From Flavobacterium reichenbachii (GTDB taxonomy: Bacteria; Bacteroidota; Bacteroidia; Flavobacteriales; Flavobacteriaceae), in the NCBI RefSeq assembly GCF_002217435.1, contig NZ_MUHF01000002.1:189450-253449 (forward strand): DNA of 64,000 bases, given 5' to 3'. Under the pieces are notes generated by a model, which saw only the letters and a list, made by a program, of their open reading frames with translations, did no database searches and was not told the origin of the DNA. Made by a program: the position numbers and the translations under genes. This document shows, in pieces, positions 48,340-57,307 of the stretch; position 1 is the first letter of the stretch, and each line of letters starts with the position of its first letter.

Positions 48340-48879
48340 ATGAGCCAAAAAGTATTACTTAATTCAAAAGAAGTTACTATCATACTCCATCGTTTGGCTT
48401 GTCAGTTAATCGAAAAACATCTTGATTTCTCTGATACTATTCTAATCGGGATTCAGCCGAGAGGCGTTTATTTGGCAGAGCGTTTAAAACAAATTTTAGA
48501 AAACGAATACCAGACACCTGAAATCTCTTTAGGATATCTGGATATCACTTTTTTTAGAGACGATTTCCGCAGAACCGATAAACCATTAGAAGCCAATAAA
48601 ACTCAAATCAACTTTATAGTCGAAAATAAAAAAGTCATTTTTATCGATGACGTTTTGTTTACAGGACGAAGCATTCGCTCTGCATTAACTGCAATTCAAT
48701 CTTTTGGCAGACCTTCAGAAATCGAATTGTTGGTATTAATCGACAGACGTTTCAGTCGTAATCTTCCAATTCAGCCCGATTACAGAGGCCGTCAGGTTGA
48801 TGCTATAAATGGGGAGAAAGTAATAGTGAGCTGGAAAGAAAATGATGGTGAAGATGTTGTTCATTTAGTAACAAATTAG
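48340..48879 (+). CDS. pyrR: Bifunctional pyrimidine operon regulator / uracil phosphoribosyltransferase
   Basis: 179 residues from the ATG at 48340; the earlier in-frame codon lies within the promoter. The PRPP-binding motif is VIFIDDVLFTGRSIRSAL, with IGIQPRGVYLAERL and DRRFSRNLPIQPDYRGRQVD typical of PyrR. In Gram-positives PyrR binds pyr mRNA; in Bacteroidetes the regulatory role is not established. It heads a pyrR - unknown - pyrB group. Confidence 0.92.
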   Translation: MSQKVLLNSKEVTIILHRLACQLIEKHLDFSDTILIGIQPRGVYLAERLKQILENEYQTPEISLGYLDITFFRDDFRRTDKPLEANKTQINFIVENKKVIFIDDVLFTGRSIRSALTAIQSFGRPSEIELLVLIDRRFSRNLPIQPDYRGRQVDAINGEKVIVSWKENDGEDVVHLVTN

Positions 48880-48958
48880 TTTAATCGTCAAATCGAAACA
48901 ATTAAACAAATCAACAAAATCAACAGTTAAACAAATAAACGGTTAAACAATAAAAAAA

Positions 48959-49600
48959 ATGACAGAGAACGAAGCGTTTATTTATGAATCAATTTTTAAT
49001 CAGATAAGAATGGGATTTCTTTCTCTTGATGAGATTCAGGAAAATATTCTGGAAGAAATTGAAGATAACGAATTTGACGATGAAATCTCAGAAGAATGGG
49101 CTTTTGATAAAATAAGAGAAGAATACCAAAAGTTACTTTCAGAAAGTAAACAATGGAAAAGTCCGACAGATACTGAAAGGCTTATAAAAGCGTTTGATGA
49201 ATTATGCGGAGAAAATATAATTGCGCTTCATAATGCAGGTTACACTACAAGTGACGGAGAATATGAGGTAGTTGAAGTTGAAAGAGAACTTCAGGAAAAT
49301 GAAGTCGAATCTGACGGTTATTGTTTTTATCACGAACAGGATTTAGTCAGAGCAGTAGCTGTTGAAAATCCGAGTTTGTATATCGCTTTCCAAAAAGTTG
49401 ATAATTCTGATGATGCAGTTACAATCGAGGTTGGAAAAAAAGTTGCCGAAGTTTTACGAAACAATGGTTTTGAAGTAAACTGGAATGAAACTTCAAGATC
49501 GAAAATTGAAATTCCGGGTTTCAGATGGCAGAAAATTTTTGATGAAGATGCAAGAGATCTGCAGGATTACAGCGAGGTTGTAGACAGAATGATTCAATAG
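48959..49600 (+). CDS. DUF6891-like protein within the pyr operon
   Basis: A 213-residue, very acidic soluble protein (many EE/DE pairs), beginning with a helical segment MTENEAFIYESIFNQIRMGF and followed by an alpha/beta region with HNAGYTTSDGEYEVVEV and GYCFYHEQDLVRAV. I think this is the DUF6891 family. It lies 79 bp after pyrR and 84 bp before pyrB, all same strand. Function unknown. Confidence 0.75.
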   Translation: MTENEAFIYESIFNQIRMGFLSLDEIQENILEEIEDNEFDDEISEEWAFDKIREEYQKLLSESKQWKSPTDTERLIKAFDELCGENIIALHNAGYTTSDGEYEVVEVERELQENEVESDGYCFYHEQDLVRAVAVENPSLYIAFQKVDNSDDAVTIEVGKKVAEVLRNNGFEVNWNETSRSKIEIPGFRWQKIFDEDARDLQDYSEVVDRMIQ

Positions 49601-49684
49601 AGTAGCTGCTCTTTAAAGAAGCATTGAAGAACTGAATAATTTCAGAAATTCAGGAACTTGACAAATAATATTAAAGAAACAAAA

Positions 49685-50611
49685 ATGAAAGAATTAAGCG
49701 TAAATCATTTATTAGGAATAAAATACATCAACGAGAATGATATTAACCTGATTTTTGAAACGGCAGATCATTTTAAAGAAGTCATCAACCGACCAATTAA
49801 AAAAGTTCCTTCATTACGAGATATTACCATTGCCAATATTTTCTTTGAAAACAGTACCAGAACCAAACTCTCTTTTGAATTAGCGCAGAAACGTTTATCT
49901 GCAGATGTTATTAGTTTTTCTACAGCTCAGTCCTCGGTAAAAAAAGGAGAAACCCTGATCGATACTGTAAATAATATCCTTTCCATGAAAGTAGACATGG
50001 TTGTAATGCGCCACTCCAATCCCGGAGCGGCTTATTTTTTATCTAAAAATGTCAAAGCCAGTATTGTAAACGCAGGAGACGGAGCACACGAACACCCAAC
50101 TCAGGCATTATTAGACAGTTATTCTATCAGAGAAAAATTGGGTGATGTTGCCGGAAAAAAAGTGGTTATTGTTGGCGATATTCTGCATTCGAGAGTTGCC
50201 TTATCCAACATATATGCTTTGCAGATGCAGGGCGCAGAGGTAAAAGTATGCGGACCAAAAACATTAATTCCGAGATATATTGAATCGCTCGGTGTTACGG
50301 TAGAGCCGAATTTAAGGAAAGCATTAGAATGGTGCGATGTTGCGAACATGCTTCGTGTACAAAACGAACGTATGGATGTAAATTTCTTTCCTTCAACACG
50401 TGAGTATGCACAACAATACGGAGTTGATAAACCACTTTTGGATTCTCTCGGAAAAGAAATCGTAATCATGCACCCGGGGCCAATCAACAGAGGAGTTGAG
50501 ATAACTTCTGAAGTAGCCGATTCTGATCATTCAGTGATCTTAAATCAGGTAGAAAATGGCGTAGCGATCAGAATGGCTGTTATTTATCTTTTAGCTTCAA
50601 AAATTCAATAA
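49685..50611 (+). CDS. pyrB: Aspartate carbamoyltransferase catalytic subunit
   Basis: 308 residues from the ATG at 49685; the upstream in-frame TTG is not needed. Carbamoyl phosphate-binding FENSTRTKLSFE, the catalytic loop SSVKKGETLIDT, HPTQALLD, and MHPGPINRGVEI are present. It makes carbamoyl aspartate in pyrimidine synthesis. A PyrI regulatory subunit is not encoded nearby. Confidence 0.95.
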   Translation: MKELSVNHLLGIKYINENDINLIFETADHFKEVINRPIKKVPSLRDITIANIFFENSTRTKLSFELAQKRLSADVISFSTAQSSVKKGETLIDTVNNILSMKVDMVVMRHSNPGAAYFLSKNVKASIVNAGDGAHEHPTQALLDSYSIREKLGDVAGKKVVIVGDILHSRVALSNIYALQMQGAEVKVCGPKTLIPRYIESLGVTVEPNLRKALEWCDVANMLRVQNERMDVNFFPSTREYAQQYGVDKPLLDSLGKEIVIMHPGPINRGVEITSEVADSDHSVILNQVENGVAIRMAVIYLLASKIQ

Positions 50612-50621
50612 TTCGATATTG

Positions 50622-50700
50622 TTTCAAGTTTCAGGTTTCAAGTTTTGACAAACGGTCGACAAACCTGAAACTTGAAACTTGAAACTTGAAACCTGAAACT
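50622..50700. repeat. Inverted heptanucleotide arrays (gtttcaa / ttgaaac)
   Basis: Four GTTTCAA-type heptads (50622-50649) face five perfect [C/T]TGAAAC heptads (50666-50700) across a 16-nt centre, so the arrays can fold on each other as a long imperfect hairpin. They lie between pyrB and the next gene. Confidence 0.85.
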
Positions 50701-50757
50701 AAAAAATAAAAAAACTTCGTACCTTAGCTTTTGTAAAACAAGCCCTATAATTATAAA

Positions 50758-51090
50758 ATGAAAGTAGATCAAAAAGGACATACCGTTACGATTAAAGATA
50801 CACAAAAAGATGTAAATTCTTTTCTTGAAAAAGTTACGCAGCAGTTTAAAACCTTTGAAAAACACAATATTATAATCGATTTGTCATCAGATTCTGCATT
50901 GACAGAAAAAGATTTGAAGCTTTTTCTGCCTCTTTCTAAAACACATAAAAAAGCAAAAAAGTCTTTTGTAATTGTGGTGTCTGATCTTGATTTTAACGCT
51001 ATTTCAGATAAATTACTTGTTGTTCCTTCACTTTTGGAAGCACACGATATTATCGAAATGGAAGAAATCGAAAGAGACCTCGGGTTTTAA
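50758..51090 (+). CDS. STAS-like small protein next to RNase Z
   Basis: A 110-residue soluble protein, alternating beta and alpha (MKVDQKGHTVTIKDTQKDVN... NIIIDLSS ... SFVIVVSDLDFN), compatible with a STAS/SpoIIAA-like fold. From memory, Flavobacterial homologues are often named ribonuclease Z by neighbourhood; it has no metallo-beta-lactamase motif. It is 104 bp upstream of the real rnz and on the same strand. Confidence 0.75.
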   Translation: MKVDQKGHTVTIKDTQKDVNSFLEKVTQQFKTFEKHNIIIDLSSDSALTEKDLKLFLPLSKTHKKAKKSFVIVVSDLDFNAISDKLLVVPSLLEAHDIIEMEEIERDLGF

Positions 51091-51193
51091 TTTTAGATTT
51101 TAGATTGTTGATTTTAGATTATCACTGAATCTAAAATCTTATTATCAATTCTAAAATTTTTATCAATCTGAAATCTAAAATCAATAATCTAAA
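51091..51193. repeat. AATCTAAAATC repeats between the STAS-like gene and rnz
   Basis: gattttagatt occurs near 51110 and its inverse aatctaaaatc at 51128-51138 and 51172-51182; aatctaaaatg at 51186-51196 includes the rnz start codon. The spacer consists almost wholly of these units. Confidence 0.75.
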
Positions 51194-52099
51194 ATGAAGT
51201 TAACCATACTTGGCTGTTATGCCGCAACTCCCAGAACGCTTACTAATCCGACTTCGCAGGTTTTAGAAATTAAAAATCAATTGTTTTTAATTGACTGTGG
51301 TGAAGGTACTCAGGTACAGCTTCGAAAAAACAAGATTAGATTCTCAAAAATTAATCACATATTTATTTCTCATCTTCATGGAGATCATTTATATGGATTA
51401 ATCGGAACCATTTCGACTTTTTCCCTTTTAGGAAGAACTACCGATCTTCATATTTACGGTCCAAAAGGAATTAAAGAATTAATTCTTCTTCAATTAAAAT
51501 TAACGGAATCCTGGACGACCTATAATTTATTTTTCCATGAATTAGAATCCAAGGAAAGTGAAGTTATTTTTGAAGATAAACGTGTTATTGTAAAAACAAT
51601 TCCGCTAAAACATCGTGTTTATACAAACGGTTTTCTCTTTCAGGAAAAACCAGACGAAAGAAAACTAAATGTGGAAGCCGTAAAGCAATATGACATACAT
51701 ATAGCATATTACCAGAAAATAAAAAACGGAAGTGATATTACACTTGATGACGGTACTGTAATCGAAAACGCAAAACTTACTTTTGATCCTGTAAAACCAA
51801 AAAGTTATGCTTTTTGTTCAGATACGGTTTATCATGAAGCCGTAGTTCCGATTATTGAAAATGTAGATATTTTATATCACGAAGCTACATTTTTGGAATC
51901 AGAAGCCAGACTTGCAGAAAAAACGCTGCATTCGACAGCAAAAGAAGCGGCAAGAATTGCGGTTAAAGCAAATGTAAAACAATTGATTCTAGGGCATTAT
52001 TCTACAAGATATGATGGAATTGAATCTTTTAAAACCGAAGCTCAGGAAGTTTTTCCAAATGTTCTTTTAGCAGATGATGGAGTTTCGTTTGAGTTTTGA
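51194..52099 (+). CDS. rnz: Ribonuclease Z
   Basis: A 301-residue metallo-beta-lactamase-fold tRNA 3' endonuclease. Zinc motif HLHGDH (about residue 60), DCGEGTQVQLRK, FCSDT with the later Asp ligand, HEATF and the C-terminal LGHYSTRY with His. It trims tRNA 3' ends. Full length; start at ATG that overlaps a repeat unit. Confidence 0.95.
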   Translation: MKLTILGCYAATPRTLTNPTSQVLEIKNQLFLIDCGEGTQVQLRKNKIRFSKINHIFISHLHGDHLYGLIGTISTFSLLGRTTDLHIYGPKGIKELILLQLKLTESWTTYNLFFHELESKESEVIFEDKRVIVKTIPLKHRVYTNGFLFQEKPDERKLNVEAVKQYDIHIAYYQKIKNGSDITLDDGTVIENAKLTFDPVKPKSYAFCSDTVYHEAVVPIIENVDILYHEATFLESEARLAEKTLHSTAKEAARIAVKANVKQLILGHYSTRYDGIESFKTEAQEVFPNVLLADDGVSFEF

Positions 52100-52148
52100 A
52101 TTTAAAGTTTCTAAGTTTCTGAGGTACTAAGATTCTGAGTTTTTTCTT

Positions 52149-52211
52149 TTGAAACATGAAACCTGAAACATGAAACTTCAAACATGAAACCTGAAACTTC
52201 AAACATGAAAC
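52149..52211. repeat. Heptanucleotide array (NTGAAAC x9)
   Basis: Nine consecutive 7-bp units of the type [A/C/T]TGAAAC or TTCAAAC fill the spacer upstream of pdxH, ending 24 bp before its ATG. Confidence 0.92.
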
Positions 52212-52234
52212 AAAAAAACTAAAACCTAAAAAAA

Positions 52235-52879
52235 ATGAATGATTTAAGCAATTATAGAAAATCTTACGAAAAGAGTGAACTGCTGGAAAGTAATATTCCA
52301 GAAGATCCTATTAATCTTTTTAATAAATGGTTTCATGAAGTAGAAGATTTTGGAGGAAACGGAGAAGTAAATGCCATGACAGTTTCTACAATTGGTCTGG
52401 ATGGTTTTCCTAAAGCAAGAGTTGTTTTGTTGAAGAAATTCTCTGAAGAAGGATTTATATTTTATACGAACTATAATTCAGATAAAGGAAAAGCTATTGA
52501 AGCAAATCCTCATGTTTGCTTGTCATTTTTTTGGCAGGAAATGGAGCGTCAGGTTATTATAAAAGGAATTGCTCAAAAAACATCAGAAAATATATCAGAC
52601 GGTTATTTTGATTCCCGTCCCGACGGCAGCAAACTGGGCGCGATTGTTTCCAATCAAAGTGAAGTAATTCCGTCAAGGACTTTTCTCGAAGAAAATTTAA
52701 AGAAATTAGAAGCTGCGTTTGAAGGAAAAGAAATTCCGAGACCTGATAATTGGGGCGGTTTTTTAGTAACTCCTTTACAGGTAGAATTTTGGCAGGGAAG
52801 ACCTAACCGACTTCACGATAGAATTCGATATACAAGCCAATCTGATTTTTCATGGAAAACAGAAAGACTTTCTTCTTAA
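52235..52879 (+). CDS. pdxH: Pyridoxamine 5'-phosphate oxidase
   Basis: A 214-residue FMN enzyme producing PLP. Motifs: PKARVVLLK (FMN phosphate), FYTNYNSDKGKAIEANPHVCLSFFW is reduced here to its YTNYNSDKG core, and the C-terminal FWQGRPNRLHDRI substrate loop. Full length for the family. Confidence 0.95.
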   Translation: MNDLSNYRKSYEKSELLESNIPEDPINLFNKWFHEVEDFGGNGEVNAMTVSTIGLDGFPKARVVLLKKFSEEGFIFYTNYNSDKGKAIEANPHVCLSFFWQEMERQVIIKGIAQKTSENISDGYFDSRPDGSKLGAIVSNQSEVIPSRTFLEENLKKLEAAFEGKEIPRPDNWGGFLVTPLQVEFWQGRPNRLHDRIRYTSQSDFSWKTERLSS

Positions 52880-53045
52880 ATGTAAGAATTTTATATTTAA
52901 TTAACATAAAATAATGCATTTTATCGATTATTTTTGTAGTTTATCGATAAATTAGATATGTTTGAAGTAGAAAACAATGATATTTATATAAAGATTTAAA
53001 GGATTTGCCCCAACATCTACTTTAATGCATAAACCAAAGTCGACT

Positions 53046-53549
53046 ATGAAAAAGATTATGCGCGCCATGTTATTCATTGCAATATTTATTGCAATGAATG
53101 CATGTTCTGCTGACAGCGAAGCTGCCGACAATGGTACTCCAATAACGCCGACAACTATTGTTACCAATTATACTTATAATGATTTTGAAGTAGAAACAAT
53201 GAGATTGATAAACGAATACCGTGTAAGTATTGGTTTAAAATCATTAACTACGGTTAATCATATTTCTTTTAAAAGCGAAGAGCACAACAAATACATGATT
53301 AAAAACAATGTTGTAAATCATGATAATTTTGAATCCCGTTCCTCGAATATTATGAATCTTCTTGGTGCAAAAAAAGTAGGAGAGAATGTTGCCTACAATT
53401 ACAAAACACCGGCAGATGCTGTAAAAGGCTGGCTGGAAAGTCCCGGACATAAAGAAAATATAGAGGGAGATTATACTCATTTTGGTTTGTCTGTTACAGC
53501 AGATGCTTCAGGAAGAAAATATTACACTAACATTTTTGCGAAAATTTAA
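53046..53549 (+). CDS. CAP/SCP-domain lipoprotein
   Basis: 167 residues from the ATG at 53046, which begins a lipoprotein signal (MKKIMRAMLFIAIFIAMNAC). The CAP fold follows with LINEYRVSIGLKSL, EHNKYMI, the active-site-like NHDNF and VGENVAYN, and WLESPGHKENIEG. CAP proteins in Bacteroidetes are exported and of unknown activity. A terminator follows. Confidence 0.88.
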   Translation: MKKIMRAMLFIAIFIAMNACSADSEAADNGTPITPTTIVTNYTYNDFEVETMRLINEYRVSIGLKSLTTVNHISFKSEEHNKYMIKNNVVNHDNFESRSSNIMNLLGAKKVGENVAYNYKTPADAVKGWLESPGHKENIEGDYTHFGLSVTADASGRKYYTNIFAKI

Positions 53550-53577
53550 AATATTGAACTTGGTTGGTTTTTTAGTG

Positions 53578-53616
53578 ATCGTTGTAACTTTTTGGAGTTA
53601 CAGCGATTTTTTTTTG
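53578..53616 (+). terminator. Rho-independent terminator
   Basis: 11-bp stem with one G-T pair (53578-53588 with 53597-53607), then a T-run, 29 bp after the CAP gene. Confidence 0.85.
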
Positions 53617-53758
53617 CAGCTTCCTAAAATTTTAATTCTTGTTTGAATTCAGGAAAAATGTTAAGGGAGTTAAAAAAATGAAAGGGATTAAAATATCTTT
53701 TGTAAATTAGAACTTAATTAAAATCTGAAGCCTTTATGAGGTTTCTAAACTTCTACTT

Positions 53759-54244
53759 ATGAAAAATTTAATTTTAATACGTCATGCAAAATCAAGCTGG
53801 GAAGCACCTTTAAAAGATTTCGACAGACCTTTAATGAAAAGAGGGATTTTAGATGCTCATGAAGTATCCACTAATATTTCAAAATTTCTTCCGAAGACCT
53901 ATATAATTTGGAGCAGTACAGCAGCGCGGGCCTCAGAAACTGCTCTGATTTTTGCTCAGAATATTTCGTATCCTATAGAAAGTATCGTTTATAAAGACGA
54001 CCTTTATACCTTTGATGATAAACAGCTGGAAAAGGTTATTAAATCATGTGATAATAGTTTAGAAAGCGTTATTCTTTTTGGACATAACGAGGCTATTACA
54101 AATTTTGTTAATAAATTTGGAGATGTTTTTATAGAAAATGTTCCAACTTCAGGATTTGTAGCTTTAAAATTCGAATCAGAAAGCTGGGATACAATCAACA
54201 AAGGCATAACACATAAAACAATTTTCCCCAAAGATCTAAAATAA
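53759..54244 (+). CDS. SixA-like phosphohistidine phosphatase
   Basis: A 161-residue histidine phosphatase-family protein with the RHAKSSW motif (His at residue 8), the SSTAARASETAL block and the second catalytic His in LFGHNEAI. It dephosphorylates phospho-His proteins. Its stop lies 5 bp before the GTG start of ppk1, so the two are co-transcribed and translationally linked. Confidence 0.88.
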   Translation: MKNLILIRHAKSSWEAPLKDFDRPLMKRGILDAHEVSTNISKFLPKTYIIWSSTAARASETALIFAQNISYPIESIVYKDDLYTFDDKQLEKVIKSCDNSLESVILFGHNEAITNFVNKFGDVFIENVPTSGFVALKFESESWDTINKGITHKTIFPKDLK

Positions 54245-54249
54245 ATAAA

Positions 54250-56346
54250 GTGTACGAACAGAAATATATCGATAGAGAAAAAAGTTGGTTAGCGTTTAAT
54301 GCAAGAGTGCTTCAGGAAGCAGCAGACAACACAGTACCGCTTTTAGACAGACTGCGTTTTGTTGGAATTTTTTCGAACAATTTAGATGAATTTTTTAGAG
54401 TTCGGTATGCCGCAATTCGAAGATTAAGTCTTTCTGGTATCTCCGGAGAAAAATATTTGGGTGGGGTTTCTGCGCATCAGTTAATTAAAGATATTACAGA
54501 AATTGTTATTCAGCAGCAATCTGAAAGTCTCCGTATTTTGGGTAATATAGAAGATGAACTAGAAGCAGAAAATATCTTTATTATAAACGAAGATCAAATT
54601 AATGTTGATCAGGAAAATTTTTTAAAAGACTTTTTTACTCAAAAATTAAGTCCCGAATTAGTGACAATCATTCTAAATGATTTAGCCGAATTTCCGGTCT
54701 TAAAAGATACATTAGGTTATTTGGCAGTTCGTTTAGAAATGAATAAAAACGATGAAGTTCGTTATGCAGTAATCGAAATACCGAAAACCATAAATCGTTT
54801 TGTTGTACTTCCTTCAAATGATGAAAAACAGTATGTTATATTGATCGACGATGTAATTCGATATAACCTGAAGAACATTTTTAATATTTTCGATTATAAA
54901 AGTGTATCAGCACACATGATCAAAATTACCCGTGATGCACAGCTGGATATCGACAGCGATTTGAGTAAAAGTATGCTCGAAAAAATTGCAACATCGGTAA
55001 AAGATCGTAGAATAGGAGAACCTGTTCGTTTTATTTACGACAGTTTAATAGAAAAAGACACACTTCATTTTTTCTTAGATAAAATGAAAATCGTAGAAAC
55101 AGATAGTATAATTCCCGGCGGAAGATATCATAACCGACGTGATTATATGAGTTTTCCAAATTTAGGAAGATATGATCTTCTTTATAAAACAAATGATCCG
55201 CTGCCAATTCCTGATTTAAGACTTGGAGGAAGCATTCTTGAAAAAATCAGTAAAAAAGATTACTTGCTGCATGCGCCATATCAGTCATTTTCATATCTGA
55301 CAAAGTTCTTGCGTGAAGCTGCATTAGATCCAAAAGTTACCAGTATAAAGATCACTTTATATCGACTTGCTAAAAATTCGCAGGTAATTAGCTCCTTGAT
55401 TAATGCTGCTAAGAATGGAAAAAAAGTGGTCGTTCAGATCGAGCTTCAGGCACGTTTTGATGAGGCAAGCAATATTTCTTACGCAGAACAAATGCAGACC
55501 GAAGGAATTGAACTTATTTTTGGAATAAAGGGATTAAAAGTTCACAGTAAAATCTGTGTAATAGAAAGAACCGAAGAAGGAAAAACGCGTCGTTACGGAT
55601 TTGTTTCGACCGGAAACTTCAACGAATCAACAGCAAAAATTTATACCGATGTTACGCTTTTTACTTGTCATCAGGGAATTCTAAAAGATATTACTAAGAT
55701 TTTTGAATTCTTCGATATAAATTACAGAGTTCATAGATACAAGCATTTAATCGTATCGCCTCATTATACCAGAACCAAATTTATAAAACTGATAGATCGT
55801 GAGATTTTGCACGCTTTAGCCGGTAGAAAAACGCATATAAAGTTAAAAATGAATAGTTTGTCAGATTTTAAAATGATCGACAAATTGTACGAAGCAAGTA
55901 ATGCAGGAGTAAAAATTCAGCTTCAGGTAAGAGGTATATGCTCGCTAATTCCAGGAATTCCGGGAATGAGCGAAAATATAGAAGCGATTAGTATTGTAGA
56001 TAATTATCTGGAACATTCTAGAGTTTATATTTTTGGAAATGCCGGATTGACAGAAGTTTATATTTCGTCAGCAGATTTTATGACTAGAAATCTGGACGGA
56101 AGAGTAGAAGTTACGTGCCCTATTTATGATCTTGAAATTAAAAAAGAACTAATAGATAACTTTAATATTGCCTGGAAAGGAAACGTAAAAGTAAGATATC
56201 ATTCTTATAAATTAGACAATAAATACAAGCCAAGAAATCATCATGCCCCTTTTAGAGCTCAGCTTGAAACTTATAAATATTACCAAAAAAAAATTGAATT
56301 GTTAGAACAAGGTAATAATCCGGCAGAAGAGCTAATTAAACAATAA
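54250..56346 (+). CDS. ppk1: Polyphosphate kinase 1
   Basis: A 698-residue PPK1. N-terminal helical domain with REKSWLAFNARVLQEA and LDEFFRVRYA; two PLD-like catalytic domains with KVHSK holding the autophosphorylated His432 and TGNFNE, and in the fourth domain VSTGNFN-type and SSADFMTRNLD. It makes inorganic polyphosphate from ATP. Start codon GTG at 54250, forced by the 5-bp spacing after sixA. Confidence 0.95.
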   Translation: MYEQKYIDREKSWLAFNARVLQEAADNTVPLLDRLRFVGIFSNNLDEFFRVRYAAIRRLSLSGISGEKYLGGVSAHQLIKDITEIVIQQQSESLRILGNIEDELEAENIFIINEDQINVDQENFLKDFFTQKLSPELVTIILNDLAEFPVLKDTLGYLAVRLEMNKNDEVRYAVIEIPKTINRFVVLPSNDEKQYVILIDDVIRYNLKNIFNIFDYKSVSAHMIKITRDAQLDIDSDLSKSMLEKIATSVKDRRIGEPVRFIYDSLIEKDTLHFFLDKMKIVETDSIIPGGRYHNRRDYMSFPNLGRYDLLYKTNDPLPIPDLRLGGSILEKISKKDYLLHAPYQSFSYLTKFLREAALDPKVTSIKITLYRLAKNSQVISSLINAAKNGKKVVVQIELQARFDEASNISYAEQMQTEGIELIFGIKGLKVHSKICVIERTEEGKTRRYGFVSTGNFNESTAKIYTDVTLFTCHQGILKDITKIFEFFDINYRVHRYKHLIVSPHYTRTKFIKLIDREILHALAGRKTHIKLKMNSLSDFKMIDKLYEASNAGVKIQLQVRGICSLIPGIPGMSENIEAISIVDNYLEHSRVYIFGNAGLTEVYISSADFMTRNLDGRVEVTCPIYDLEIKKELIDNFNIAWKGNVKVRYHSYKLDNKYKPRNHHAPFRAQLETYKYYQKKIELLEQGNNPAEELIKQ

Positions 56347-56373
56347 ATTTAAAATTAAAAATCATAAGTGAGC

Positions 56374-57264
56374 ATGATTAATATTAAGAAATATGCAGCA
56401 ATAGATATCGGATCAAACGCTATGAGGCTTCTGATATCGAATGTTGTAGAACAAGACGGCAAAGAGCCTCAATTTAATAAAAGCTCGCTTGTTCGTGTGC
56501 CAATACGTTTGGGACAAGATGCCTTTACAGTTGGAGAGATTTCAGAAGAAAATATAGAAAGGATGGTCGATGCTATGAAAGCATTCCACCTTTTAATGAA
56601 AGTACATAAAGTAGAGCGCTATATGGCATTTGCAACTTCTGCAATGCGAGAAGCTTATAATGCCAAAGAAGTTGTAGCGCTGATTAAAAAGAAAGCAGAC
56701 ATTAAAATTGAAATTATTGATGGTAAAAAAGAAGCGGCTATTATTGCTTCTACAGATCTGCACCATTTGCTTAAAACAGACGAAACGTATCTTTTTGTAG
56801 ATGTCGGCGGCGGAAGTACAGAATTTACTCTTTTCTCTGACGGGAAAATGGTTAATTCAAGATCTTTTAAAGCAGGTACTGTACGTTTGTTAAATAATAT
56901 GGTTCACGATGTGGTTTGGGATGAAATCGAAAAATGGATTAAAACCAATACCAAAGATTATGAAGAAGTAACACTGATTGGTTCTGGTGGTAACATCAAT
57001 AAATTGTTTAAAATGTCTGGAAAACAGCAGGAAAAACCGCTGTCTTACATTTATATTAATTCTCAATATGCATTTTTAAATTCGCTGACTTACGAACAGA
57101 GAATCGCAGAATTAGGTTTAAATTCTGACCGTGCCGATGTAATTATCCATGCGACAAGAATTTACCTTAATGCAATGAAATGGAGTGGTGCGCGCCAGAT
57201 TTATGTACCCAAAATTGGACTTTCTGATGGTATCGTAAAAGCAATGTATTACGGGAAAATTTAA
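56374..57264 (+). CDS. ppx: Ppx/GppA exopolyphosphatase family protein
   Basis: A 296-residue short Ppx/GppA member with the actin-like ATPase phosphate motifs: AAIDIGSNAMRLL, ATSAMREA and DVGGGSTEFTLF, GSGGNINKL. It hydrolyses polyphosphate or pppGpp. The C-terminal domains of the long E. coli form are missing, as in many Bacteroidetes. ATG at 56374 or GTG at 56368 may be the start. It follows ppk1 by about 25 bp. Confidence 0.88.
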   Translation: MINIKKYAAIDIGSNAMRLLISNVVEQDGKEPQFNKSSLVRVPIRLGQDAFTVGEISEENIERMVDAMKAFHLLMKVHKVERYMAFATSAMREAYNAKEVVALIKKKADIKIEIIDGKKEAAIIASTDLHHLLKTDETYLFVDVGGGSTEFTLFSDGKMVNSRSFKAGTVRLLNNMVHDVVWDEIEKWIKTNTKDYEEVTLIGSGGNINKLFKMSGKQQEKPLSYIYINSQYAFLNSLTYEQRIAELGLNSDRADVIIHATRIYLNAMKWSGARQIYVPKIGLSDGIVKAMYYGKI

Positions 57265-57307
57265 TTTTTAAGGCGCCGGTTTTAATTAGCGTCAAACCTT
57301 TTTCATA

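Noticed and set aside
50119..50487. 122-residue minus-strand frame inside pyrB
   Set aside because: Antisense shadow of a fully conserved enzyme gene.
52149..52211. Possible CRISPR-like repeat array
   Set aside because: Units are 7 bp with no spacers and no cas genes are present.
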